Assembly: GCA_023426545.1 (NCBI GenBank) | Contig: JAFAAN010000171.1 | Location: 1-64,000, forward strand | DNA: 64,000 nucleotides | Origin: Pseudomonadota bacterium | GTDB lineage: Bacteria; Myxococcota; Myxococcia; Myxococcales; Myxococcaceae | Direction: 5' to 3' | Part shown: positions 8,447 to 17,233 of the stretch, in pieces | Layout: the number at the start of each line of letters is the position of its first letter | How positions within the stretch are numbered: the first letter of the stretch is position 1 | Notes under the pieces: model-generated | The model's input: the letters and a program-made list of their open reading frames with translations, nothing else | Told to the model about the DNA's origin: nothing | Database searches by the model: none | Translations under genes and position numbers: made by a program

Positions 8447-8976
8447 CGCCTCTCACCACGTCGTTGGGCGGACGCGTAGGTCCGAAGTCTGGTGACACTC
8501 CAACCGTGCTCGATGAGGCGCTACGCCACACCTACGTCGCAGACTCGACATTGGCGTTGTGCCCTCGCGGGAAACGCTGGGCATTGGGCTTGAAATGGTT
8601 GACCTGCGCGTCCAAGTCACCGCTTTGCCAGGGGCGCGGACCGACGCCCGCGGAAGGAGCCGGATGATTGATGTGCGCCAGCCACTGGAGTTGCCTGCAG
8701 GAGGCTCAAGGAGCTACTTCTCCCTGCGGCAGTTCGAGCGGAGCGGGGGCGGGTGGGAGGAGTTTCAGCGCCAGCATCGGCGAGAACTCAATGCGAGCCC
8801 GGACGCGGGGGCACTGATTCTCGAACAGTCCAGACACGGCGCGGTGGACCTGTTCGATAGCGCGCATGACGCGCTTCACCGGGGTGCGCTCGTGCTTAGC
8901 CGCTACCTGACCGAGCACACGACTGGAGCCCAGGTCCCGCGAGACGCAGGCGGCCGAGCCTTGCGAAGGGGAGCGC
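8447..8976. other. Gene-free stretch with an unidentified minus-strand remnant
   Basis: No intact gene is visible. A minus-strand frame over about 8706-8912 reads HERTPVKRVMRAIEQVHRAV and then GLFENQCPRVRARIEF before a Pro-rich tail and stop. It looks like the end of a once-coding sequence, but I cannot name its family. The last bases form the leader of the succinate dehydrogenase operon, with AAGGGGAG just before its ATG. Confidence 0.3.
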
Positions 8977-9687
8977 ATGCAGTACATCGGCAAGCTGGAT
9001 GAAGACCGGCCGCATGATGCCTCGCGCCCTTCAGCGCGCGGACGCCCGTGGCGATCCACGGTCGGGCTGAAGGTGCTCATGGCCGCGACTGGCATCGTGC
9101 TGGTCGTGTTCCTCGTCTTCCACCTGCTCGGAAATCTCCTCGTTTACCGAGGACGGGAAGCCCTCAACGAATACTCCACGTTTCTCGTTCGGGAGCCCCT
9201 GCTCCTGTGGGTCGCTCGCGCGGTGCTCCTTGCCTCCGCCGTCATCCACATCGGCGCGGCAGTGCTGCTCTGGAATCGTGACCGCTCCGCGCGCCCGGTG
9301 GCCTACAGCCGACTCACGCCACGATCTACGACCGTGCCCGCTCGGACGATGCGCCTCACGGGCGTCGCGCTCGCGGGGTTCGTCGTCTTCCACATTCTCC
9401 ATCTGACCACTGGGAGCATCGCGCCGGTGGTATTCGAGAAGCATGACGTCTACCACAACGTCGTGGAGGGCTTCCGCGTCCCCTGGGTGGTGGCCGTCTA
9501 TCTCGGCGCGTTGGCGATCGTCGGGATGCATGTCTGGCACGGCGCATGGGCTTCGCTGCGGAGCCTGGGGAGGTCGCGCCCCTCGCCTCGGCCGAAACGG
9601 CGGCCGGTCGCGTGGATCCTGGCCTTACTACTCTGGGGCGGCTTCAGCAGCATTCCGCTCGCAATCTGGCTCGGAGGTGTGCGCTAG
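8977..9687 (+). CDS. sdhC: Succinate dehydrogenase/fumarate reductase cytochrome b subunit
   Basis: The 236-aa protein is a five-helix diheme cytochrome b558-type membrane anchor. It passes electrons between the quinone pool and the SdhAB head. Seen features are TVGLKVLMAATGIVLVVFLV, the His-bearing FHLLGNLLVYRG, FVVFHILHLTTG and GMHVWHGAWASLRSLG. These His residues sit where Bacillus/Wolinella-type anchors bind their two hemes. An Arg-rich 30-residue N-terminal tail precedes helix 1. The ATG at 8977 has AAGGGGAG four bases upstream. It opens the cassette, with sdhA starting two bases after its stop. Confidence 0.9.
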   Translation: MQYIGKLDEDRPHDASRPSARGRPWRSTVGLKVLMAATGIVLVVFLVFHLLGNLLVYRGREALNEYSTFLVREPLLLWVARAVLLASAVIHIGAAVLLWNRDRSARPVAYSRLTPRSTTVPARTMRLTGVALAGFVVFHILHLTTGSIAPVVFEKHDVYHNVVEGFRVPWVVAVYLGALAIVGMHVWHGAWASLRSLGRSRPSPRPKRRPVAWILALLLWGGFSSIPLAIWLGGVR

Positions 9688-9689
9688 CC

Positions 9690-11603
9690 ATGGAACTCGG
9701 CGCGAGGATTCCGAGCGGGCCGCTCGAGCAAAAATGGGAGCGCCGATTGCGAGAAGGGCGCCTGGTCGGCCCGAACAACCGGCGCAAGTACACGCTGCTC
9801 GTGGTTGGCTCCGGGTTGGCGGGGGCCTCGGCCGCGGCGACGCTCGCCGAACTCGGTTACCGCGTGCACTGCTTCTCCTTCCACGACTCGCCGAGGCGCG
9901 CGCACAGCATCGCCGCGCAGGGCGGTATCAATGCGGCGAAGAATTACCGCAACGACGGCGACAGCGTGTGGAGGCTTTTCTACGACACGCTGAAAGGCGG
10001 CGACTTCCGCTCCCGCGAGGCGAATGTCTACAGGCTCGCCCAGGTGAGCAACCGCATCATCGACCAATGCGTAGCCCAGGGAGTCCCTTTCGCCCGCGAA
10101 TATGGAGGACTCCTCGCCACACGCTCCTTCGGGGGCGCGCTCGTCTCGCGCACCTTCTACGCGCGTGGACAGACCGGGCAGCAACTTCTCCTCGGCGCCT
10201 ACCAGGCGCTCGAGCGGCAAATCAGCGTGGGCCAGGTCCGCATGCATCCGAGGACCGAAATGCTCGATCTCGTCATGGTCGACGGACGGGCGCGGGGAAT
10301 CATCGCGCGCGACCTCCGGACGGGCGAGCTGGGTTCGTTCGCCGGCGATGCCGTGATCCTCGCGACAGGAGGCTACGGCAATATCTACCATCTCTCGACC
10401 AACGCGCGAGGCTCGAACGCGACCGCGATTTGGCGCGCGTACCGGAGGGGCGCCGGCTTCGCCAACCCTTGTTTCACGCAGATCCATCCGACCTGCGTAC
10501 CGGTCAGCGGGCCTCATCAGTCGAAGCTCACCCTGATGAGCGAGTCCTTGCGCAATGATGGGCGTGTCTGGGTGCCGAAGCTCAAGGGGGATTCGCGGAC
10601 GCCGAGGGATATCCCGGAGCGCGAACGGGACTACTTCCTCGAGCGGCGATACCCAACCTACGGCAACCTCGCGCCGCGTGACATCGCCTCGCGTGCGGTC
10701 AAGGAAATCTGTGACAAGGGCATGGGCGTCGGCCCTGGCGGGCGCGGCGTGTATCTGGACCTCGGTGATGCCATTGAGCGTCTCGGAGCCGGGACCATTC
10801 GCGAACGCTACGGGAACGTCCTCGAGATGTACGAGCGCATCACGGGCGAGCACCCATACCGGACGCCGATGCGGATCTACCCCGCCGTCCATTACACGAT
10901 GGGTGGGCTTTGGGTCGACTACGACCTGCGCAGTACCCTGCCAGGCCTCTATGTGCTCGGCGAGGCGAACTTCTCCGACCACGGCGCGAACCGCCTCGGC
11001 GCGAGCGCCCTCATGCAGGGGCTCGCCGACGGCTACTTCATCGTCCCGAACACCATCGCGGACGAGCTGGCGCGTTTCGGGCCAGGGTCGGTCGACATTG
11101 ACCATCCTGCGTTTCGAGACGCCGAGCGCATCGTGCAGCTGAAGCTCGAGCGCCTGCTCGCCTCGCGAGGCACGCGAACCGTCGAGGAGCACTTCCGCGC
11201 GCTGGGGAGCCTCCTCTGGGAACAATGCGGCATGGCACGCAGCGAACGCGGGCTGTCCTCCGCGCTCGAGAGCATCCAGGAGCTTCAAGGCGAGTTCGAG
11301 CGAGATCTCCGGCTGCCGGACACCGGCATCGAGCTGAACGACTCGCTCGAGCGTGCCGGGCGGCTCGCAGATTACTACGAGCTCGCGAAGCTGATGTGCC
11401 GCGACGCGCTCGAACGGCGCGAATCGTGCGGAGCGCACTTCCGCGAGGAATTTCAAACGGCGGAAGGTGAGGCACGCCGGGACGACGAGCACTTCTGCCA
11501 TGTGTCGGTATGGGAATACCGCGGCCAGGATCGACCTCCCGCGCTCCACAAGGAGCCACTCTCCTTCGAGTCGGTCGCGGCCGAGTCCAGGAGCTACAAT
11601 TGA
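9690..11603 (+). CDS. sdhA: Succinate dehydrogenase/fumarate reductase flavoprotein subunit
   Basis: The 637-aa product has an N-terminal dinucleotide fold (LLVVGSGLAGASAAATLAEL) and the covalent-FAD His in RRAHSIAAQGGINAAK. It has a capping domain containing RTFYARGQTGQQLLLGAYQA and the HPTCVPVSG substrate loop. The NRLGASALMQGLADGYF segment is also conserved, and the helical C-terminal domain is present. The start was set at the ATG two bases after sdhC; upstream codons are only sdhC antiphase. All expected motifs are intact, so an active dicarboxylate dehydrogenase is likely. The direction (succinate oxidation or fumarate reduction) cannot be told from sequence. A spacer of 25 bases leads to the next gene. 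Confidence 0.93.
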   Translation: MELGARIPSGPLEQKWERRLREGRLVGPNNRRKYTLLVVGSGLAGASAAATLAELGYRVHCFSFHDSPRRAHSIAAQGGINAAKNYRNDGDSVWRLFYDTLKGGDFRSREANVYRLAQVSNRIIDQCVAQGVPFAREYGGLLATRSFGGALVSRTFYARGQTGQQLLLGAYQALERQISVGQVRMHPRTEMLDLVMVDGRARGIIARDLRTGELGSFAGDAVILATGGYGNIYHLSTNARGSNATAIWRAYRRGAGFANPCFTQIHPTCVPVSGPHQSKLTLMSESLRNDGRVWVPKLKGDSRTPRDIPERERDYFLERRYPTYGNLAPRDIASRAVKEICDKGMGVGPGGRGVYLDLGDAIERLGAGTIRERYGNVLEMYERITGEHPYRTPMRIYPAVHYTMGGLWVDYDLRSTLPGLYVLGEANFSDHGANRLGASALMQGLADGYFIVPNTIADELARFGPGSVDIDHPAFRDAERIVQLKLERLLASRGTRTVEEHFRALGSLLWEQCGMARSERGLSSALESIQELQGEFERDLRLPDTGIELNDSLERAGRLADYYELAKLMCRDALERRESCGAHFREEFQTAEGEARRDDEHFCHVSVWEYRGQDRPPALHKEPLSFESVAAESRSYN

Positions 11604-11628
11604 GCGCGAACCGAAAGACGGCCTGAAC

Positions 11629-11931
11629 ATGAGCAACGACGCAAAGTTGCCCATCTACTCGCTCGGCCTGAAGGCTCGCGCGGAGGTGGCGGATAGGACG
11701 TTGGAGTTCTACTTCGACAATCCCGTGGCGATGAGCTTCGAGGTGGGTCGATTCATGGACTTGATGCTCCTCGACCGGCACCTGGGCGACATCCGGTGCC
11801 CGGACAGCGCGCTGCCCGCACCCTTCTACGACGTCACCGGGCTCGCGCCGATGGCCGCCCGCCGGGTCATGTTCAACGAGAGAAGCATCGACGACGACGA
11901 TATCCGCACCGAGGAGTTCACAGGGTACTGA
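11629..11931 (+). CDS. Unrecognised 100-aa protein inside the sdh operon
   Basis: It starts MSNDAKLPIYSLGLKARAEV and ends DDIRTEEFTGY. It is strongly acidic at its C-terminus, soluble, with one Cys (IRCPDSALPAPFYDV) and no signal or membrane segment. It sits 25 bases after sdhA and 65 before the AhpD-like gene, same strand. I do not recognise the family. Position between the A and B subunits suggests co-expression with the complex, perhaps as an assembly or accessory factor; that is inference. Confidence 0.65.
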   Translation: MSNDAKLPIYSLGLKARAEVADRTLEFYFDNPVAMSFEVGRFMDLMLLDRHLGDIRCPDSALPAPFYDVTGLAPMAARRVMFNERSIDDDDIRTEEFTGY

Positions 11932-11996
11932 CAGAGACCTAGGTGCACAGCCGCCCGTATGGGCTCTGCCGCCGGAACCGATAGGAGGCCTTCGAC

Positions 11997-12440
11997 ATGG
12001 AATCGCGACTCGATTTCCACCAGAAATCATCCAGCGCCTACCAGGCGATGCTCGGCTTGGAACGCTTCGTCCGTAACTGTGGGCTCGAGCACCCCCTGCT
12101 CGATCTGGTCAAGACTCGCGCGTCGCAGATCAACGGCTGCGCCTACTGCATCGACATGCACACGAAGGACGCCCGCGTCGCCGGGGAAACCGAGCAGCGG
12201 CTCTATGGGCTGTCGGCCTGGCGCGAGACGCCGTTCTACACCGAACGCGAGCGCGCCGCGCTCGAATGGACGGAAGCTCTGACGCTCATCTCACAGAGCG
12301 ATGTCACGGATGAACTGTACGACCGCGTGCGCCAACACTTCAGCGAAGAGGAGCTTGTCAGCCTCACGATGGCGGTCATCACCATCAACGCCTGGAACCG
12401 GATCGCCATCCCGTTCCGTTCCGTGCCCGGCAGCTACTAA
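11997..12440 (+). CDS. Carboxymuconolactone decarboxylase/AhpD-like protein
   Basis: The 147-aa protein has the AhpD-type fold with the redox motif CAYCIDMH (C-x-x-C-x-x-x-H) at about residues 45-52, followed by helices ending AWNRIAIPFRSVPGSY. This family covers alkylhydroperoxidase partners and gamma-carboxymuconolactone decarboxylases. The intact CxxC/His set favours a thiol peroxidase-like or disulfide role. AGGAGG lies 8 bases before the ATG. It lies between sdhA and sdhB, an uncommon position that may indicate protection of the iron-sulfur or flavin centres against peroxide. Confidence 0.9.
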   Translation: MESRLDFHQKSSSAYQAMLGLERFVRNCGLEHPLLDLVKTRASQINGCAYCIDMHTKDARVAGETEQRLYGLSAWRETPFYTERERAALEWTEALTLISQSDVTDELYDRVRQHFSEEELVSLTMAVITINAWNRIAIPFRSVPGSY

Positions 12441-12547
12441 CCGCCGGCCCGCGCGGCGTCGCATACGTGATGGGCAATCTGCTGATCGCCCGCGCGAGGA
12501 GTACCTCTATGCCGAGGCGCTCGTGGGCGAAGGGGGAGGAGAACAGC

Positions 12548-13360
12548 GTGCGCTTCGTTCTGCAGATCTGGAAACAGGAGAGTCCGCGGTCCCAGGGAGC
12601 CTTCCGCCGCTACGAGGTTTCGGACATCACCGCCGACATGTCCTTTCTCGAGATGCTCGACGTCCTGAACGAGCAACTCGCCGCCAAAGGCGAGGCCCCG
12701 GTCGCATTCGAGAGTGACTGTCGCGAGGGCATCTGCGGGACGTGCGGTGTGATGATCAATGGCGCGGCACATGGCCCCCTTGGCGGCGCGGCGGTGTGTC
12801 AGCTCCACATGCGCCGCTTTCCGGACGGCGCGTTGCTCGTGATCGAGCCCTGGCGTGCGCGGGCGTTCCCTGTGCTCAAGGATCTCATCGTCGATCGCAG
12901 CGCGCTCGATCGCATCATCGGCGCTGGCGGGTTCATCTCGGTGCCAACGGGGGCCGCGCCCGAGGCGAGCACGCGGGCGGTCCCGAAACAGAACGCCGAC
13001 GGGGCGATGGACGCCGCGGCTTGCATCGGTTGCGGAGCCTGCGTCGCCGCCTGCCCGAACGCCTCGGCCGCGCTCTTCACCGGCGCGAAGATCTCTCACT
13101 TGGCGCTCCTCCCCCAGGGGCGGCCGGAGCGGGAGCGGCGGGTGCTCTCCATGGTCGCGCGCATGGATGAGGAGGGCTTTGGCAACTGCACCTGGCACGG
13201 CGAGTGTCAAGCGGCGTGCCCGAAGTCGATCAGCATCGACGCCATCGCGCTCATGAACCTTGAATGGCTCCGGGCATCGCTCGCATCCCAACGCGAAGTG
13301 TGGCGCGAGCCTGAGGCCGACGCCCAGAGCAAGGACCCAGAAAGAGGAGGAACGGCATGA
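12548..13360 (+). CDS. sdhB: Succinate dehydrogenase/fumarate reductase iron-sulfur subunit
   Basis: It is 270 aa from a GTG at 12548, which has GGAGGAG just upstream. The ATG at 12467 would add an Arg/Ser-rich leader not found in the family. The N-terminal plant-ferredoxin domain carries the [2Fe-2S] ligands in DCREGICGTCG and AAVCQLHMRRF. The C-terminal domain has CIGCGACVAACPNA and NCTWHGECQAACPKSIS for the 4Fe-4S and 3Fe-4S clusters. This is the long form common in Bacteroidota and Myxococcota. The stop overlaps the cupin ATG by four bases (ATGA), indicating translational coupling. Confidence 0.92.
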   Translation: MRFVLQIWKQESPRSQGAFRRYEVSDITADMSFLEMLDVLNEQLAAKGEAPVAFESDCREGICGTCGVMINGAAHGPLGGAAVCQLHMRRFPDGALLVIEPWRARAFPVLKDLIVDRSALDRIIGAGGFISVPTGAAPEASTRAVPKQNADGAMDAAACIGCGACVAACPNASAALFTGAKISHLALLPQGRPERERRVLSMVARMDEEGFGNCTWHGECQAACPKSISIDAIALMNLEWLRASLASQREVWREPEADAQSKDPERGGTA

Positions 13361-13716
13361 CCAAACCGGCACATCCCGTGGGCGGGGCCACGTTCGACCT
13401 GGCGGCAGTCGAGCGTGAAATGCGGCGAGAAGACGCCTACCTGCGGGAGGGCCACACGGCGCGGACGCTCGTGCGCGAGCCCGACCTGCGCATCGTCCTC
13501 GTCGTGATGAAGGCCGGCGCACGCATGGCGGAGCATCGCGCGGGCGAAACCGTGTCGGTCCATGCGCTCTCCGGTCACGTGCGACTGCGCCTGCCCGACA
13601 CGACCGTGGAGCTGCCGTTCGGGCGGTTGCTCGTCCTAGAGAAAGGCTTGCGCCACGACGTGGAAGCGAACGAAGAGAGCGCGTTCCTGCTCACGCTCGG
13701 ATGGAAGAACCCATGA
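13357..13716 (+). CDS. Small cupin-fold protein
   Basis: The 119-aa single-domain cupin shows VLVVMKAGARMAEHRAGETV, then a beta region SGHVRLRLP and LPFGRLLVLEKGLRHDVEAN. The cupin metal site is only partly kept: His in AEHRAG, Glu in GETV, and a later His in LRHDVEA. It overlaps sdhB by four bases, so it is part of the same transcript. Small cupins of this type are sensors or non-enzymatic ligand binders. A role in sensing or in metal handling for the dehydrogenase is speculative. Confidence 0.8.
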   Translation: MTKPAHPVGGATFDLAAVEREMRREDAYLREGHTARTLVREPDLRIVLVVMKAGARMAEHRAGETVSVHALSGHVRLRLPDTTVELPFGRLLVLEKGLRHDVEANEESAFLLTLGWKNP

Positions 13717-13734
13717 GGGAGGCGTAGAGAGGCG

Positions 13735-15234
13735 ATGCGCGGGGCAAAGAGCTGGCAATGCATCCAACTCTATACCGTCGGCCACTCGACACGAACGCTC
13801 GACGAGCTCATCGCGCTCCTTCGACCGTTCGGCGTCTCCATCGTGGCTGATATCAGGACGATCCCGCGCTCGCGCCACAATCCACAATTCGAACGCGACG
13901 TGCTTTGCTCCGCGCTTCGCCGGCATCACCTCCGTTACGTCCATCTCCCCGCGCTCGGAGGGCTGCGGCACGCGCGCGGTGACTCGCCGAACACGGGGTG
14001 GCACAATGCGAGCTTCCGCGGGTTCGCGGACTACATGCTGACAGACGAGTTCGAGTCTGGGCTTGTGGAGCTGCGTGAGCTGGCCATGGGAGGGACGGTA
14101 GCGTTGATGTGCGCCGAAGCCGTGCCCTGGCGTTGTCATCGCTCCCTGGTCGCAGATGCCCTGACCGTTCGTGGCGCGCAGGTCGAGCACATCACGAGCC
14201 GCACCCGGTCGACGCCGCATCGAATGACCGACTTCGCCCAGGTCGATGGCACGCGGCTCACGTATCCGGCTGGCCTCGGGTCACTTCTCGATACGCGCGC
14301 ACCGTTTCACCTCGAAGCGACCGTGCGCGTGCTGCAGCGGCGGCCGACGAACCTCGTCGACGTCTGGGAGGACGGACGGTACCTGCGAGCGCTCACGGTC
14401 TCCGGTGGCCTCGTGCTGGTCGAGGTCTCGAATCAGGGGACGGTGGACGAACCGCAGCTCCGGTTCCGCGTGCTCGACGGGGATGATTCGCACGGCGCGC
14501 ATGCTGCGATCTCTCGGGTGTTGCGAGTGGTGCTCGGACTCGATGTGGACCCGGAGCCGCTCGAACGGCTGCTCCAAGCCGAGCACAAGCTCGGCCCCAT
14601 TGCGCGCGCGCTGCGCGGTATGCGTCCGCCACGATTCCCGAGCCTCATCGAGACGTTCGCGAACGTCATCCCGTTCCAGCAGGTCAGCCTGGACGCCGGG
14701 GTCGCAATCGTTCGCCGTTTGGTTGAGCGCTTCGGCCGGCCCCTGCCGCACGAGGGGCAAGAACGGTACGCCTTTCCGACTGCTGCTGCGCTCGCCGAGG
14801 CGCGGCTTGACGCGATTCGCTCCTGTGGCTTGAGCGCAAGGAAGGCCGAGGCGCTCCGCGCGGCCGCCGCCGCTGTCCAAGCGGGCGATGTGACAGAGGC
14901 CATGCTCTCGCAAATGAGCAGCGACGAAGCGATGCAGATGCTCACTGGGCTTCACGGTATTGGCCCCTGGAGCGCGGCTTTGGTTCTCCTGCGCGGCTTG
15001 GGCCGGCTGGAGGTGTTCCCGGAGGGCGATGTTGGCGTCATTCGTGGGCTCTCGGGTTTGATGCATGTCCAGCCGGGGCCTGCTCTCGAGCGCGTGGTCC
15101 GCCGCTTCGGCGAGCAGCGTGGATACCTGTATTTCTGCTCGCTCGGCGGCGCGCTCTTGGCCCGAGGCCTCATTCATGCCGCCGGCGCCGAGCCACGGCG
15201 AAGCTCCGTAAGCGCGCCAGAGTCGAATCATTGA
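13735..15234 (+). CDS. DUF488 - DNA-3-methyladenine glycosylase (AlkA-like) fusion
   Basis: The 499-aa protein joins two domains. Residues about 10-150 are DUF488: LYTVGHSTRTLDELIALLRP, VADIRTIPRSRHNPQF, and the signature ALMCAEAVPWRCHRSLVADA. Residues about 180-480 are an AlkA-type HhH-GPD base-excision glycosylase, with a helix-hairpin-helix LTGLHGIGPWSAALVLLRGL near 403-422 and the catalytic Asp at about 432 in FPEGDVGVIRG. The conserved AlkA N-terminal segment FPSLIETFANVIPFQQVS is also present. GAGAGG precedes the ATG. The link to the redox genes upstream (18-base gap) suggests shared expression. DUF488 function is unknown. Confidence 0.85.
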   Translation: MRGAKSWQCIQLYTVGHSTRTLDELIALLRPFGVSIVADIRTIPRSRHNPQFERDVLCSALRRHHLRYVHLPALGGLRHARGDSPNTGWHNASFRGFADYMLTDEFESGLVELRELAMGGTVALMCAEAVPWRCHRSLVADALTVRGAQVEHITSRTRSTPHRMTDFAQVDGTRLTYPAGLGSLLDTRAPFHLEATVRVLQRRPTNLVDVWEDGRYLRALTVSGGLVLVEVSNQGTVDEPQLRFRVLDGDDSHGAHAAISRVLRVVLGLDVDPEPLERLLQAEHKLGPIARALRGMRPPRFPSLIETFANVIPFQQVSLDAGVAIVRRLVERFGRPLPHEGQERYAFPTAAALAEARLDAIRSCGLSARKAEALRAAAAAVQAGDVTEAMLSQMSSDEAMQMLTGLHGIGPWSAALVLLRGLGRLEVFPEGDVGVIRGLSGLMHVQPGPALERVVRRFGEQRGYLYFCSLGGALLARGLIHAAGAEPRRSSVSAPESNH

Positions 15235-15341
15235 GGTCAACGCAGTGATGCCCGCTGATGTGCATCTTACGCAGAGGAGGCGGTTCGCTCTCGCTCTTGG
15301 GGCTCCGCGCGAAGGCGAGTTGCCGCTCAGGATCCCGTGAA

Positions 15342-17126
15342 ATGTCAGAGCCACCCAGACCGACCGACACGCCACCCCCTGGAGCCAGCCGCGTCTCACC
15401 GGCGCTGGTGAACGAGCTGCGAGAGCGCCTCACCAAGGGCGAGGACGTCGTCGATCCGAAGACCTGGGCCGGCTCCATTCCGGCCGCCTTCGGCATCGCC
15501 CCTCGTCTGCGAATCGGCGCGAACCGTTGGTTCAATCTGGTCTGGCTGCTCCCGATTGGTTGGGGGCTTCTCCTATTTGGAGTCGCCGTGGCCCAGTACC
15601 TGCGCGGGCTCCCCGCAGTCGAAGAGTTCGTCCACCGGCATCCCGGGGCCGGGTTCGCAACGACGTTTGCTACGCCGATGCCAGTCTGGTTGCGCGCCCA
15701 GCACTTTCTGAACTTGTTCTTCCTCATCTTCATCATCCGCGCAGGCCTACAGATTCTCGCCGACCATCCCCGGCTGTACTGGACCCGGCACTCGACGCCG
15801 GGAAAAGAATGGCTCCGGATGCAGAAGCAGGTGCCGGACCTCCCGCTCTGGACTGCCAAGCAGGACTCCCTCACGCTGCCCAAGCATCTCGGGCTGCCCG
15901 GCATCCGCCACTCGATCGGCCTGGCCCGATGGTGGCACCTCGGCGTCGACACGCTGTGGCTGGCGAACGGACTCCTCTTCTACGTGCTGCTCTTCGCGAC
16001 TGGAGAGTGGCGCCGCATCGTCCCGACGAGCTGGCAGGTGTTCCCCGACGCCGCGTCCGCCCTGCTCCAGTACCTCTCCTTGAGGTGGCCTCAGAACGAT
16101 GGCTGGGTCGCGTACAACGGCCTCCAAATCACCGCCTATTTCATTACGGTCTTCATCGCAGCGCCGCTTGCGCTCATGACCGGGCTCGGGATGTCGCCAG
16201 CGCTTTCCACCCGGTTTCACGGCATCAGCAAGCGGCTCAGCATCCAGACCGCGCGCTCCCTGCACTTTCTCGTCCTGTGCTGGTTCCTCCTCTTCACCTT
16301 CATCCATGTCACCATGGTCTTCGCGACTGGCCTGCTGCGAAACCTGAACCACATGTACGCGGGGACCGACGCCAACGATTGGGTCGGGTTCGGCATCTTC
16401 GCTGTCTCCATGGCGGTCGTCGCGATCGCGTGGGTGGCGGCCACGCCGTTCACGCTGCGACATCCGCGGGTCGTGCAGCGAGCTGGTTATTCGCTGGTCG
16501 GCCCGGCCCAGCGGCTCTTCGAGCACCTCGACGCCAAGCCAGGGGCCTACACGGACAAGGACATCTCGCCGTACTTTTGGCACAACGGTAAGTACCCCGA
16601 GACGCCGGAGTACCGTGCGCTCTTCGAGAACCACTTCACCGATTACAGGCTACGAATTCACGGGCTCGTCGAGAATCCGGTCGAGCTGAGCCTCGACGAG
16701 CTGCGTGCCATGCCGCGCCACGAGCAGATCACGCAGCACTTCTGCATCCAGGGTTGGTCCGGTGTCGCCAAGTGGGGCGGCGTCTCGATGCAGACCCTCC
16801 TCGAACTGGTCAGGCCGAAGCCCGACGCGAAGTGGGTCGTGTTCTACTCGCTCGGGGAAGGGGCCGACGGCGGCCGCTACTACGACGCGCATCCCATCGA
16901 GCAGATGCACTATCAGCTCACGATGCTCGCCTACGACATGAACGGCGAGCCGCTCCCTTATGGCCACGGGGCGCCGCTTCGCTTGCGCAACGAGGTCCAA
17001 CTCGGCTTCAAGCAAGTGAAGTGGATTGCCGGCATCGAGTTCGTCGCTCACTTCTTCGAAGTGGGAGGCGGGTACGGCGGCTACAACGAAGACCACGAGT
17101 TTTTCGGGTATCGTCAGTCGATCTGA
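15342..17126 (+). CDS. Cytochrome b561-like membrane domain fused to sulfite-oxidase-type molybdopterin oxidoreductase
   Basis: The 594-aa protein has an N-terminal membrane half of about five helices with His residues placed like a b-type cytochrome: AQHFLNLFFLIFIIRAGLQI, HSIGLARWWHLGVDTLWLAN, ARSLHFLVLCWFLLFTFIHV. From about residue 410 it becomes a soluble SUOX/MsrP fold with LRIHGLVENPVELSLDELRA and the molybdenum-ligand Cys at about 468 in HFCIQGWSG. LRLRNEVQLGFKQVKWIAGI lies near the end. E. coli MsrP and MsrQ are separate proteins with these two functions, so this chain could carry quinol electrons straight to the Mo site. There is no signal peptide, so the side of the membrane is uncertain. 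The start is the ATG at 15342; the longer frame to 15258 lacks support. Confidence 0.85.
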   Translation: MSEPPRPTDTPPPGASRVSPALVNELRERLTKGEDVVDPKTWAGSIPAAFGIAPRLRIGANRWFNLVWLLPIGWGLLLFGVAVAQYLRGLPAVEEFVHRHPGAGFATTFATPMPVWLRAQHFLNLFFLIFIIRAGLQILADHPRLYWTRHSTPGKEWLRMQKQVPDLPLWTAKQDSLTLPKHLGLPGIRHSIGLARWWHLGVDTLWLANGLLFYVLLFATGEWRRIVPTSWQVFPDAASALLQYLSLRWPQNDGWVAYNGLQITAYFITVFIAAPLALMTGLGMSPALSTRFHGISKRLSIQTARSLHFLVLCWFLLFTFIHVTMVFATGLLRNLNHMYAGTDANDWVGFGIFAVSMAVVAIAWVAATPFTLRHPRVVQRAGYSLVGPAQRLFEHLDAKPGAYTDKDISPYFWHNGKYPETPEYRALFENHFTDYRLRIHGLVENPVELSLDELRAMPRHEQITQHFCIQGWSGVAKWGGVSMQTLLELVRPKPDAKWVVFYSLGEGADGGRYYDAHPIEQMHYQLTMLAYDMNGEPLPYGHGAPLRLRNEVQLGFKQVKWIAGIEFVAHFFEVGGGYGGYNEDHEFFGYRQSI

Positions 17127-17233
17127 GTCGGGGCGAAGGATGGGGCGCGCTCCTCGATGTCGCCCGTAATCGGCAGCGCAGGCGACACCGGAAGTGGCCT
17201 ATCCTCCGTCGAGTTTCGTGTCATCCTCGTTAC

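Noticed and set aside
9684..11654. 656-codon minus-strand ORF opposite sdhA
   Set aside because: Shadow of a strongly conserved flavoprotein gene.
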